A stretch of DNA of 64,000 bases from an uncultured delta proteobacterium (GTDB lineage Bacteria > Desulfobacterota > Syntrophia > Syntrophales > Smithellaceae): contig CAIVQG010000041.1 of the NCBI GenBank assembly GCA_903907985.1, positions 21,326 to 85,325 of the forward strand, read 5' to 3'. The first letter of the stretch is position 1, and each line of letters opens with the position of its first letter. Of the stretch, positions 51,053 through 59,342 are shown one piece after another. The position numbers and the translations under genes are program-made. A model generated the notes under the pieces. It made no database searches. It had not been told where the DNA came from and saw only the letters and a list, made by a program, of their open reading frames with translations.

Positions 51053-52357
51053 ATGAATAACATCTGGGATCCGACTCATGAGTGTATGTCGCGCGATGAA
51101 CTGGAGCAGCTGCAATTGGAAAGGTTGCAGGCAACTATCAATCGAGTGCACAAGAATGTAACTCATTACCGGAAAAAATTCGCCGAGCCGGGCATTCTGC
51201 CGGATGATATTCGATCGCTTACCGATTTGACTAAACTTCCTTTTACCTCCAAAGAGGATTTGCGCATCAACTATCCTTATGGAATGTTTGCCGTACCGCT
51301 GCGGGAAGTAGTCCGCATTCATTCGTCTTCCGGAACGACCAGCAAACCTATTGTTGTCGGTTATACAAAAAACGATATCCGCATCTGGTCAAACCTTGTC
51401 GCCCGTTTTATGACGGCCGCCGGCGTGACCCATGACGATCTCGTGCAGATAGCTTTCAGCTACGGCCTTTTTACCGGCGCCTTCGGCGTGCATTACGGCG
51501 CAGAGGTCATCGGAGCTTCGGTAATTCCGATGGGCACCGGTAACACGGAAAAACAAATCATGATTATGCAGGATTATAAAACAACCGTCCTGGTCAGCAC
51601 ACCAAGTTATGCCCTCCAGCTGGCTTCCCGTATCCGCGAGGCCGGGATCGATCCGCATACGCTTTCTCTGAAATTCGGCCTATTTGGCGGAGAGCCCTGG
51701 TCGGAAAGAATGCGCCGGGAAATAGAAAGCAGTCTTGGCTTAAGTGCCACGGATAATTACGGCTTATCAGAAGTAATCGGGCCGGGCATTGCCGGCGAGT
51801 GTCAATGTAAAAACGGCATGCATATTTATGAAGACTCATTTATTCCGGAAATTATTGATCCGCAAAGCGGCGCCTTACTGCCGCCGGGCAGCCCCGGGGA
51901 ATTAGTGCTGACGACATTAAACAAAGAAGCCTTTCCGATGATTCGGTACCGTACCGGGGATATTACCAGTCTGGATTATTCACCGTGCTCCTGCGGTCGG
52001 ACGCTGGTCCGCATGCAGAGGGTAGTACGGCGTTCCGACGACATGCTGATCATTCGAGGTATAAATGTATATCCTTCGCAAGTTGAAGAAGCAATAGTCC
52101 GAGTTGCCGGGAGTGATGCCCCCTACCAGATTGTTGTGGAACGCCAAGGGGCGATGGATTCCCTCGAAGTGATAATTGAAGTTACCAGCAAGATATTTTC
52201 CCTGGAACTGCAAAAACAGCGCTCTTTTCTGGAAACGCTCAAAAAGCGCATCGGGTCAGTAACCGGCATTGGAGTATCCATAAAGTTAGTCGAAGCCAAT
52301 AGCTTGCCGCGTACTGAAGGCAGAATAAACAAAGTAATGGATAAGAGGCAGATTTAA
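51053..52357 (+). CDS. paaK: Phenylacetate-CoA ligase family protein
   Basis: A 434-residue AMP-forming ligase of the PaaK type. VVRIHSSSGTTSKPIVVGYT (about residues 84-103, within which SSSGTTSKP is the P-loop), DNYGLSEVIGPGIAGECQ and RTGDITSLDYSPCSCGRT (near 300) are hallmarks. In anaerobes such enzymes activate phenylacetate, 4-hydroxyphenylacetate or indoleacetate, and work with indolepyruvate oxidoreductase in amino-acid breakdown or, run in reverse, in making aromatic amino acids from aryl acids. It follows the Tyr-leader ABC operon. GGAGG lies nine bases ahead. Ring substrate not determined. Confidence 0.92.
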   Translation: MNNIWDPTHECMSRDELEQLQLERLQATINRVHKNVTHYRKKFAEPGILPDDIRSLTDLTKLPFTSKEDLRINYPYGMFAVPLREVVRIHSSSGTTSKPIVVGYTKNDIRIWSNLVARFMTAAGVTHDDLVQIAFSYGLFTGAFGVHYGAEVIGASVIPMGTGNTEKQIMIMQDYKTTVLVSTPSYALQLASRIREAGIDPHTLSLKFGLFGGEPWSERMRREIESSLGLSATDNYGLSEVIGPGIAGECQCKNGMHIYEDSFIPEIIDPQSGALLPPGSPGELVLTTLNKEAFPMIRYRTGDITSLDYSPCSCGRTLVRMQRVVRRSDDMLIIRGINVYPSQVEEAIVRVAGSDAPYQIVVERQGAMDSLEVIIEVTSKIFSLELQKQRSFLETLKKRIGSVTGIGVSIKLVEANSLPRTEGRINKVMDKRQI

Positions 52358-52408
52358 TTGTCGGCTGTCGCTGTCCTCCTCCGGCAAATGTGCCACGCAA
52401 TGACGGCC

Positions 52409-52428
52409 GTGGAGAAAGCGCTCTCCAC
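52409..52428. terminator. Hairpin downstream of paaK
   Basis: GTGGAGA-aagcgc-TCTCCAC, perfect 7-bp stem, 52 bp after the paaK stop; a second hairpin AGTCTCGG / CCGAGACT stands at 52502-52526. Neither has a T-run. The 292-bp gap to the kinase gene holds nothing else clear. Confidence 0.4.
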
Positions 52429-52649
52429 CTGCAACTTGGTTAAAAATTACGGTACCATTAACAATTCCACCCCCTGATGCCATCAGTTAGCGAAGAGAAA
52501 TAGTCTCGGACGATACTTCCGAGACTGGACAGACGAGCAAATATTTGCTTGTAATGACAGTTAATATTCGGTAATGAGAATGATTCGAAGGACATACATC
52601 AGCATAAATTAACCGGCTTGGTTTAGCATTTATCGAAAGGCAGAAGAAT

Positions 52650-54236
52650 ATGGTGGGCAGGTTATCTTTAGCCGAAGAACAGAAAACAGAAATCGGAGCA
52701 AACGAAATTAAGGAAGTCTATGAACGGCTTACCAGCTACGCCAATGAGGCATTGTTCCGGATACGATTTAGTGATGGCAGGATAATGTATCTCAACGAAG
52801 CGGCGGAAAACATTCTCGGCTACTCTCTGGATGATTATCTGACTGATCCGAATATTTATGCCAGAATTATTCATTCCGAATATTATCCCCGCTGGCTTGC
52901 GGCAACCGCAGAGATGAAAGGTGGTAAAGATTTTGTAAAAAACCTGATTCTATCAATAGCGGCAAAGGACGGCCGAACCGTGACGATGGAATTTACTGCC
53001 GTTGCCCTGAGGAATGAAAATGGGAAAATTGTTTGTCTCGAAACACTCGGCCGGGATATAACTGTCCGCGGTTTTATGGAAATGGAGCTGGCCAAAGCAC
53101 AGAAACTGGAGTCCATAGGCCTTTTAGCCGGGGGCATTGCTCACGATTTCAATAATATCCTGACCGCCATCCTGGGCTCGCTGTCTTTGGCTAAAATAGA
53201 AGCAATGACTCCGGATAGGCTTTATGCAAGACTTGCCAGCGCCGAAGAGCAGTGCCTGAAAGCAAAATCGTTAACCAGCCGTCTGCTGACCTATTCGCGA
53301 GGAGGCAGTCCGCTACGGAAAACATCTTGTCTTGCCAAGGTATTGGAGGACGCTGCCATCTTTTCCGTGAGCGGAAAAAATATCAGATGCAAATTTAATT
53401 TTGCCGACAGCCTCTGGCCGGCACAAATCGATGAAGGGCAAATGCATCAGGTCACCCATTATCTGGTAACTAACGCCGCCGAAGCGATGCCGCAAGGCGG
53501 GACTATTGAAATAGCGGCGCAAAATATACGCTTGAAGGCAGATCAGATACCGCCTCTGCCGGCGGGCAATTATCTTCAATGGTATGTTAAAGATCATGGC
53601 GTGGGAATTCCCAAAGAGCACATGAAGAAACTGTTTGATCCCTATTTTACAACCAAGCAAATGAACAACATTAAAGGGATGGGTCTGGGGCTGGCTCTTT
53701 GTTATTCCATAGTAAAAAACCATGACGGATTGATTATCGTTGACTCTGAGCCCGGAACCGGTACTATCTTTACAGTTTATATTCCCGCTGTGGATAAAGA
53801 AAGCAGTCAAAGAGACCCGAAGGAAAAGAGAGAAATAAAAACAAGAGCTAAGCATAAAATCCTCTTAATTGATGATGAGCAAATTTTGCTCGATGTGACC
53901 TCAAGCATGCTCGTCCATCTGGGTTATGAAGTAGCTACCGCCCAATGCCATGAAGAAGCTTTAGGCATTTACGGTAAAGCAAAAGAAGCCGGCCAGCCTT
54001 TTTCTTTGATTATCATGGATTTAACCTTACGCGGTGATGAGGGGGGCGAAACAGCGATTCGGCGCTGGTTGGCTATTCATCCCGAGGTCAAGGCGGTTAT
54101 ATCCAGTGGCTATGTACGTGATCCGGTCATTGAAGAATACTGGAAATACGGTTTTGCAGGCGCAATGATGAAGCCTTACACGCTGGGTGAATTGGAAAAA
54201 GCATTGGCCAAAGCTATTGCAAGAGACAACGATTAA
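52650..54236 (+). CDS. Hybrid sensor histidine kinase (PAS-HisKA-HATPase-REC)
   Basis: A 528-residue cytoplasmic protein with no membrane helix. Order: PAS domain (about 20-135, IMYLNEAAENILGYSLDD), HisKA with the phospho-accepting histidine in GGIAHDFNNILTAILG (about 163-178), HATPase with NAAEAM and GMGLGLAL, then a receiver (about 405-525) with IDDE, phospho-Asp in IIMDLT, SSGY and MMKPYT. The receiver is on the carboxyl side, so phosphate can move within the protein. Ligand and target are unknown and no separate response regulator is near. Confidence 0.88.
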   Translation: MVGRLSLAEEQKTEIGANEIKEVYERLTSYANEALFRIRFSDGRIMYLNEAAENILGYSLDDYLTDPNIYARIIHSEYYPRWLAATAEMKGGKDFVKNLILSIAAKDGRTVTMEFTAVALRNENGKIVCLETLGRDITVRGFMEMELAKAQKLESIGLLAGGIAHDFNNILTAILGSLSLAKIEAMTPDRLYARLASAEEQCLKAKSLTSRLLTYSRGGSPLRKTSCLAKVLEDAAIFSVSGKNIRCKFNFADSLWPAQIDEGQMHQVTHYLVTNAAEAMPQGGTIEIAAQNIRLKADQIPPLPAGNYLQWYVKDHGVGIPKEHMKKLFDPYFTTKQMNNIKGMGLGLALCYSIVKNHDGLIIVDSEPGTGTIFTVYIPAVDKESSQRDPKEKREIKTRAKHKILLIDDEQILLDVTSSMLVHLGYEVATAQCHEEALGIYGKAKEAGQPFSLIIMDLTLRGDEGGETAIRRWLAIHPEVKAVISSGYVRDPVIEEYWKYGFAGAMMKPYTLGELEKALAKAIARDND

Positions 54237-54329
54237 TTTTACGGGAAGAAATATAAGGATTAACTCTACTCTGCCGGATAATTTTATTAGTCAAAAAACG
54301 GCAGGTTGTTGCAATTACGGGGAGAGAAA

Positions 54330-55268
54330 ATGGGCGAAGGAATTGGTGATTATACAAAAAATATTGTCGATTTAAGACGGCACATGTGGATGGCGGGGGT
54401 AGAAGTGGAATTGCGCCGCCTCATCTGGCAAATTGCCGTAGTCGGTAAATATATTTCCGCAAATATTCACGAAGCTAACCGCAAACTGGCCGGATTCAAA
54501 AACATTTACGGAGAAGACCAGCTTTCCCTGGATCGCAGTTCGGATGAGATTTTAAAAAATCAACTGCAGTTCTCCGGCTTTGTCCGGGAATATGCATCGG
54601 AAGAACAGGAAACAATAATAAAAATCGGCACAGGCAGTGAAAAATATATCGTTACTGCTGATCCGCTGGATGGCTCATCGCTGGTCGACACTAATCTGGC
54701 CATCGGCACAATTATCGGCATTCACAAAGAATCGGTTTTCGATACCGGCAAAAAGACGATGGCTGCAGCACTGTATATCACTTATGGCCCTTTGATGACT
54801 ATCGTTTATTCGGCCGGGAAAGGAACTCACGAATTTGTGCTCAATCGTGAAGGTGAATACGTTCTTGCCCAGGAGAATATCTCGCTGCAGACAAAGGGCT
54901 CCATCTTTTCGCCCGGCGGACTGCGCCGGGAATGGCTGCCGGAACATCGGAAATTTATCGAAGCATTGGAGAAAGATGGTTACAAACTGCGCTACAGTGG
55001 CGGGTTCGTGCCCGATATCAATCAGGTGCTGATTAAAAAAGGTGGGATATTTACCTATCCGGCGCTCACGAAAGCACCCCGGGGCAAGTTGCGCCTCTTG
55101 TTTGAACTACAGCCCATGGCATTTATTATCGAGCAGGCGGGCGGACAGGCAACCGATGGCCGGACCGATATTCTGTCTTTAAAAGTCGAAATCCTTGATC
55201 AGTGTTCACCTGTTTACATAGGCAGCACCACCGAGGTTCAAATGGCTCATCAATTTTTAGCGAAATAA
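54330..55268 (+). CDS. fbp: Fructose-1,6-bisphosphatase, class I
   Basis: About 312 residues. Metal- and substrate-binding motif ADPLDGSSLVDTNLAIGTI (about residues 108-126), GGFVPDINQVLI (near 228), RLLFELQPMAFIIEQAGG (near 255) and the general size fit FBPase I. It dephosphorylates fructose-1,6-bisphosphate in gluconeogenesis. The ATG at 54330 has GGGGAGA ahead; the TTG at 54306 is less likely. Next to it is a class II aldolase, so the pair carries carbon from triose phosphate to fructose-6-phosphate. A hairpin ATTCCG / CGGAAT at 55270-55293 follows. Confidence 0.94.
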   Translation: MGEGIGDYTKNIVDLRRHMWMAGVEVELRRLIWQIAVVGKYISANIHEANRKLAGFKNIYGEDQLSLDRSSDEILKNQLQFSGFVREYASEEQETIIKIGTGSEKYIVTADPLDGSSLVDTNLAIGTIIGIHKESVFDTGKKTMAAALYITYGPLMTIVYSAGKGTHEFVLNREGEYVLAQENISLQTKGSIFSPGGLRREWLPEHRKFIEALEKDGYKLRYSGGFVPDINQVLIKKGGIFTYPALTKAPRGKLRLLFELQPMAFIIEQAGGQATDGRTDILSLKVEILDQCSPVYIGSTTEVQMAHQFLAK

Positions 55269-55372
55269 ATTCCGTTAGCGATTCCAGCGGAATATTTAAC
55301 TTCCGGCCCGGCAACTACTGCCGTAAAAAGGCAAAGAGTGGTTCCAGCGGCATAAACATTAAAGGAGCTCGA

Positions 55373-56767
55373 ATGATTTACGAAAACAAAGATCAACTAA
55401 AAAGCGGATACGCACAGATTATTCAAACCGACGGGGGTGATGTCCGTATTCTGGATGAAGCAAAATTAAGAGATGAACTGATTGATGCTCTGATTTATAC
55501 GGTGGTATTCAGCCCGGATCCGGCAACAAAGGACGCTGCCTGCTGGCTTATCCGCCGAACGGCAGCTGCTCTCGGAATTCTGTCCGCTTCCATCCAGCCA
55601 CTCTATGAGGCGATGGGACGGGGCGAAGTAAAGGGCTTTACAGTTCCGGCCATTAACCTGCGGGCAATAACGTACGATTCCGCCCAGGCCGTTTTTCGGG
55701 CTGCTATCAAAGGCCAGGTTGGTCCCGTTATCTTCGAAATCGCCCGTTCGGAAATAGATTATACTCTTCAGAGGCCGCTGGAATACACCTGTGCGGTAAC
55801 TGCCGCCGCGATAAAAACTGGTTATTCCGGACCAATTTTTCTTCAGGGAGATCATTTTCAGGTTAATGCCAAAAAATTCGCCGATGATCCGGCCAAAGAA
55901 ATCCAGGCGGTAAAAAATTTAATCTGGGAAGCAATCGAAGCCGGTTTCTATAATATTGACCTTGACACATCAACTCTGGTGGATCTGACCAAAACAACTG
56001 TTAAAGAACAGCAGGAAACGAATTATCTGCTGGCTGCGGAACTGACAACAATGATCAGGGATCTGGAACCGGAAGGCATTTCCATCTCCGTTGGCGGCGA
56101 GATCGGCGAAGTCGGCGGAAAAAACAGCACCGTGGAAGAATTGCAAGCCTTCATGGAAGGTTATCTGGAATCGCTCACCAACGGCGATCAACCACCTGTC
56201 CCGATCAGCAAAATCAGCGTCCAGACAGGAACAACGCATGGAGGCGTTCCCCTGGCTGACGGCTCTGTCGCGGAAGTAAAAATTGATTTTGAGGTTCTGG
56301 AAAAATTGTCGGAACTGGCCCGCACACGGCACGGATTAGCCGGTGCCGTGCAGCATGGTGCATCCACACTGCCGGATGAAGCTTTTGACAGATTTCCGGC
56401 CGTGGGTACTGCCGAAATACATCTGGCCACCGGTTTCCAGAATATTGTTTATGATAGTCCCAGTTTCCCGCCCCAACTGAAAGAAAGAATTTACGAATAT
56501 TTGAAAAAAGAATTTAAGGGAGAATGGAAAGAAAAGGACACCGAAGAGCAATTTCTGTACAAAACCCGCAAAAAAGGTTGTGGCTCCTTCAAACTGGAGA
56601 TGTGGAATTTGCCGGCACCGGTAATCCAGCAATTGGGCGCCGAGTTGGAAAAGCAACTTTCATTTTTGTTTGGCAAGCTGAAGGTAAATTCCACTTCTGA
56701 GATTACCCGGAAATATGTTCAGCCGGTGGATGTGAATCTGGAATTGCCATCGGCTTTAAAAGGATAA
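55373..56767 (+). CDS. fba: Class II fructose-bisphosphate aldolase, long type
   Basis: About 464 residues, longer than typical class II aldolases (about 300-360). The aldolase barrel begins at KGFTVPAINLRAITYDSA (near residue 86). Zinc-binding histidines are in LQGDHFQVN (near 157) and QTGTTHGGVPLAD (near 284); ISVGGEIGEVGG (near 238) and AVQHGAST (near 327) complete the site. An amino-terminal extension of about 80 residues and a long carboxyl part are not accounted for. ATG at 55373 has AAGGAG ahead. Location behind fbp and before an alcohol dehydrogenase supports a sugar-phosphate role. Confidence 0.86.
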   Translation: MIYENKDQLKSGYAQIIQTDGGDVRILDEAKLRDELIDALIYTVVFSPDPATKDAACWLIRRTAAALGILSASIQPLYEAMGRGEVKGFTVPAINLRAITYDSAQAVFRAAIKGQVGPVIFEIARSEIDYTLQRPLEYTCAVTAAAIKTGYSGPIFLQGDHFQVNAKKFADDPAKEIQAVKNLIWEAIEAGFYNIDLDTSTLVDLTKTTVKEQQETNYLLAAELTTMIRDLEPEGISISVGGEIGEVGGKNSTVEELQAFMEGYLESLTNGDQPPVPISKISVQTGTTHGGVPLADGSVAEVKIDFEVLEKLSELARTRHGLAGAVQHGASTLPDEAFDRFPAVGTAEIHLATGFQNIVYDSPSFPPQLKERIYEYLKKEFKGEWKEKDTEEQFLYKTRKKGCGSFKLEMWNLPAPVIQQLGAELEKQLSFLFGKLKVNSTSEITRKYVQPVDVNLELPSALKG

Positions 56768-56769
56768 TA

Positions 56770-57798
56770 ATGCAAGCGGCAATACTGGACAATCTAACCA
56801 GTATTAAGGAAAACAAACAGCCCCTGAAAATGGTCGAGCTGCCGGTGCCGGAAGTACAAGCCGGAGAAATTCTACTTAAAATTTCTGCCTGTGGTGTTTG
56901 TCATACTGAACTCGATGAAATCGAAGGCCGGACACCTCCGGCAAAACTCCCCTGCATCCTGGGTCATCAAATAATCGGTACTGTCGTTGGTCTGGGAGAC
57001 GGAGCAACCAAGTTCGCCACCGGCGACAGGGCCGGAATCGGCTGGATAAACCATACCTGCGGTCATTGCGAATACTGTCTTGCCGGCAAGGAAAACCTCT
57101 GCCCTGATTTTCAGGCCACCGGGCGGGATGTCCCCGGCGGATACGCGCAATTTGTTGCCATCGCGGAAAATTTTGCCTTTGCCATCCCGAAGATTTTTAC
57201 CGATACCCAGGCTGCACCATTATTGTGTGCCGGAGCCATCGGGTATCGATCGTTGCGGCTGGCCAATTTAAAAAACGGTCAAAGTCTCGGCTTGACGGGC
57301 TTTGGTGCTTCGGCACATCTGATTCTGAAACTGGTACGCCACTGCTACCCCCAAACGGAAGTTTTTGTTTTCGCCCGCCGGGAAAATGAACGCCGTTTTG
57401 CCCGCGAGACAGGAGCGGTGTGGGCGGGAGATATCGGCGAGGAAAGCCCGCAAAAACTGCATGCCGTCATTGATACGACTCCAGCATGGAAGCCGGTTGT
57501 CGAAGCGTTAAAAAACCTTGCTCCTGCAGGAAGACTGGTCATCAACGCGATCCGTAAGGAAGATACGGACAAGAATTATCTTTTACAGCTGGATTACACT
57601 AAGCATATCTGGTTGGAAAAAGAAATAAAGAGCGTGGCCAATGTCACGCGCCAAGATATCGAAGAATTTTTAATTCTCGCCGCACAAATACCGATACGCC
57701 CGGCAGTCGAGGAATACCCTCTGGAGGAGGCCAACCGCGCCCTGACAGAATTAAAAGAAGGTAGAATTCAGGGCGCCAAAGTGCTGAAAATCAGTTAG
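56770..57798 (+). CDS. Zinc-dependent alcohol dehydrogenase
   Basis: A 342-residue medium-chain dehydrogenase. Catalytic zinc ligands are in CGVCHTELDEIEG (about residues 40-52) and the GHQIIG motif; structural zinc cysteines are in CGHCEYCLAGKENLC (about 97-111). The dinucleotide fold has GLTGFGASAH (about 176-185, in place of GxGxxG). It begins two bp after the aldolase stop, so it is co-transcribed with fbp and fba. Substrate unknown; a fermentative or glycol dehydrogenase is possible. Its TAG stop is the first codon of a repeat element. Confidence 0.88.
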   Translation: MQAAILDNLTSIKENKQPLKMVELPVPEVQAGEILLKISACGVCHTELDEIEGRTPPAKLPCILGHQIIGTVVGLGDGATKFATGDRAGIGWINHTCGHCEYCLAGKENLCPDFQATGRDVPGGYAQFVAIAENFAFAIPKIFTDTQAAPLLCAGAIGYRSLRLANLKNGQSLGLTGFGASAHLILKLVRHCYPQTEVFVFARRENERRFARETGAVWAGDIGEESPQKLHAVIDTTPAWKPVVEALKNLAPAGRLVINAIRKEDTDKNYLLQLDYTKHIWLEKEIKSVANVTRQDIEEFLILAAQIPIRPAVEEYPLEEANRALTELKEGRIQGAKVLKIS

Positions 57799-57935
57799 GA
57801 GCCGTTACGAAATAACCACCATGCGGGTAGCAAGACCATTACATTAGAACAAGGGGTTGCAACCCCTTGTTCGTTACGGCCCCTTATGCCGGTTTCGATA
57901 TTACAATGTTACAGTTATTACTGAACAACGGCCTA
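57796..57935 (+). repeat. Stop-codon-linked repeat, copy C
   Basis: About 140 bp, starting with the alcohol dehydrogenase's TAG, then GAGCCGTTACGAAATAACCACC. A stem GGAGCCGTTAC (57798-57808) pairs with GTTACGGCCCC (57873-57883) with one mismatch. The middle holds a perfect palindrome GAACAAGGGG-TTGCAA-CCCCTTGTTC (57847-57872). The tail is TTATGCCGGTTTCGATATTACAATG..., ending at GGCCTA near 57935, ten bases before the convergent next gene's stop. Confidence 0.85.
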
Positions 57936-57945
57936 AAAAAGCGAC

Positions 57946-59211
57946 CTACACTTTGCGGCGAACCAGTCGCTTGCGAACTACTTTTACTCCTTGAGGATTA
58001 AGCGCTTGACGGTGCTGGCAGGTCGCCCGGGGGCAACGCAAAATAGTCTGCCCGGCAGCATCTGTTACTTCCACCAGAAAAGGATTTTTGCAGCGGGCGC
58101 ACGGAATATTATGCGGCCTTCCCCAACTGATAAAATTGCAGCTTTTGGACTCACAGGCATAAAACACTTTACCGGCTCCCGTTGATTTTTCCTGCAGTAT
58201 GCCTGTTTTGCAGATAGGACAAACCAGCGCCAGTTCCTTTTCAAAAGCGGCTATTTTCTGGGCAATTTCATCATCACCCTGATCACTTGCCTCCGTATCA
58301 TTTTCGTCTGCAGCTGCGGCTGGCACTTCCGGCGGGGCAGGCGCTGCCTCTTCAGGAGGAGTCGCCTGTTTTTTTGCTTCTTCAGCTGCTGCAATCGCTC
58401 TTTCCAGTTCAGCGATTTTTTGTTTCATCGCAACGGCTTCTTCTCGATTTTTTTGATCCATTTCCGCGTCTTTACGAGCCTCGGCCGGAGCTTCTTTTTT
58501 TGCCGGCTCACTGCCGCGGGCAATTTCCTCGCGACTACCAGCCAAGACGGTCGCAACAGCTTTCTTGGCTGTAGGCGCTGCCTTGGCCGGAGTTTCGGAT
58601 ATGACATAATCCCTGATAATACGGCTGCCACTGCGGCTTATTCCGGCATCTTTTTTTTCGGCAACAGGAGCCTCGGCCTGGGGTTTTGGCGGCGGCGTAA
58701 TTACCGGTATTTTCGGTTTGGGCGGCGCTACTCCCTGATTATTCAAAGTTTGATCAAAACGGGAAAACGCCGCTTCCAGATCAGTGCGTCCGCTCGCAAC
58801 TTCTGCTATTGTCTGCCAGACATAAGCCAACAAATTGATTCCCTGCATTTTGGGAAAAATACGGTTTAACGTCCGGGCAGTTTCCTTGCAGTCCTGATAA
58901 CCATGGATACGACCATCGGGCCGGGGATCAATGTATTTTTTCTGCACCAGTTCCTGCATTGCCGCCTGAAAATGTTCATCTGCTTCAATTCCCGTCTCTT
59001 TAACTTCGGCCAGGAACTCGTCCATCGTATATCTATCCGACACTTCTGAAGTATAATCGGACATTTCCAGTTCCCGTCCTCCGAGCAGGATAAAAAATAC
59101 GATATTATCCATAGTCAGAGGCAATCCCCCGGCGGCATTTTTCGATCCTGTTAAATGCTCATAATGCTTGGCAAGAATCTGATTAAATTGATTTCTTACG
59201 ATTTCTTCCAT
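57946..59211 (-). CDS. Zinc-ribbon protein of unknown function
   Basis: I do not recognise the whole protein. Its 421 residues have an amino-terminal helical domain (about 1-160) with no clear match, a linker rich in Ala, Pro, Lys and Glu (about 160-330, with the coiled stretch MKQKIAELERAIAAAEEAKK) and two CxxC-type zinc ribbons at the carboxyl end (CPICKTGIL...CESKSC near 335 and CARCKNPFL...CPRATC near 375), like the C4 zinc fingers of bacterial topoisomerase I. The tail is basic (VVRKRLVRRK). It may bind nucleic acid. It is divergent from the FGE-domain gene, with 131 bp between them. Confidence 0.68.
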   Translation of the reverse strand: MEEIVRNQFNQILAKHYEHLTGSKNAAGGLPLTMDNIVFFILLGGRELEMSDYTSEVSDRYTMDEFLAEVKETGIEADEHFQAAMQELVQKKYIDPRPDGRIHGYQDCKETARTLNRIFPKMQGINLLAYVWQTIAEVASGRTDLEAAFSRFDQTLNNQGVAPPKPKIPVITPPPKPQAEAPVAEKKDAGISRSGSRIIRDYVISETPAKAAPTAKKAVATVLAGSREEIARGSEPAKKEAPAEARKDAEMDQKNREEAVAMKQKIAELERAIAAAEEAKKQATPPEEAAPAPPEVPAAAADENDTEASDQGDDEIAQKIAAFEKELALVCPICKTGILQEKSTGAGKVFYACESKSCNFISWGRPHNIPCARCKNPFLVEVTDAAGQTILRCPRATCQHRQALNPQGVKVVRKRLVRRKV

Positions 59212-59273
59212 ACACTGTCCCCTTTGTTGGTTTCTTACTTTTTTCTTATCATCGCGCTATTCTTATAATACTG

Positions 59274-59302
59274 TTCTCGATTAAAGTAAATAATGTTATA
59301 AT
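59274..59302 (+). promoter_or_regulatory. Candidate promoter of the FGE-domain gene
   Basis: TATAAT at 59297-59302 is perfect; TTCTCG at 59274-59279 is a poor -35 at 17 bp. A second AT-rich TTATAATA at 59263-59270 could serve the opposite gene. The gap 59212-59342 thus may hold both promoters. Confidence 0.4.
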
Positions 59303-59342
59303 AAATAAAGTTATTTTTCTTTCCAGCTCACAGGAGAACTCC

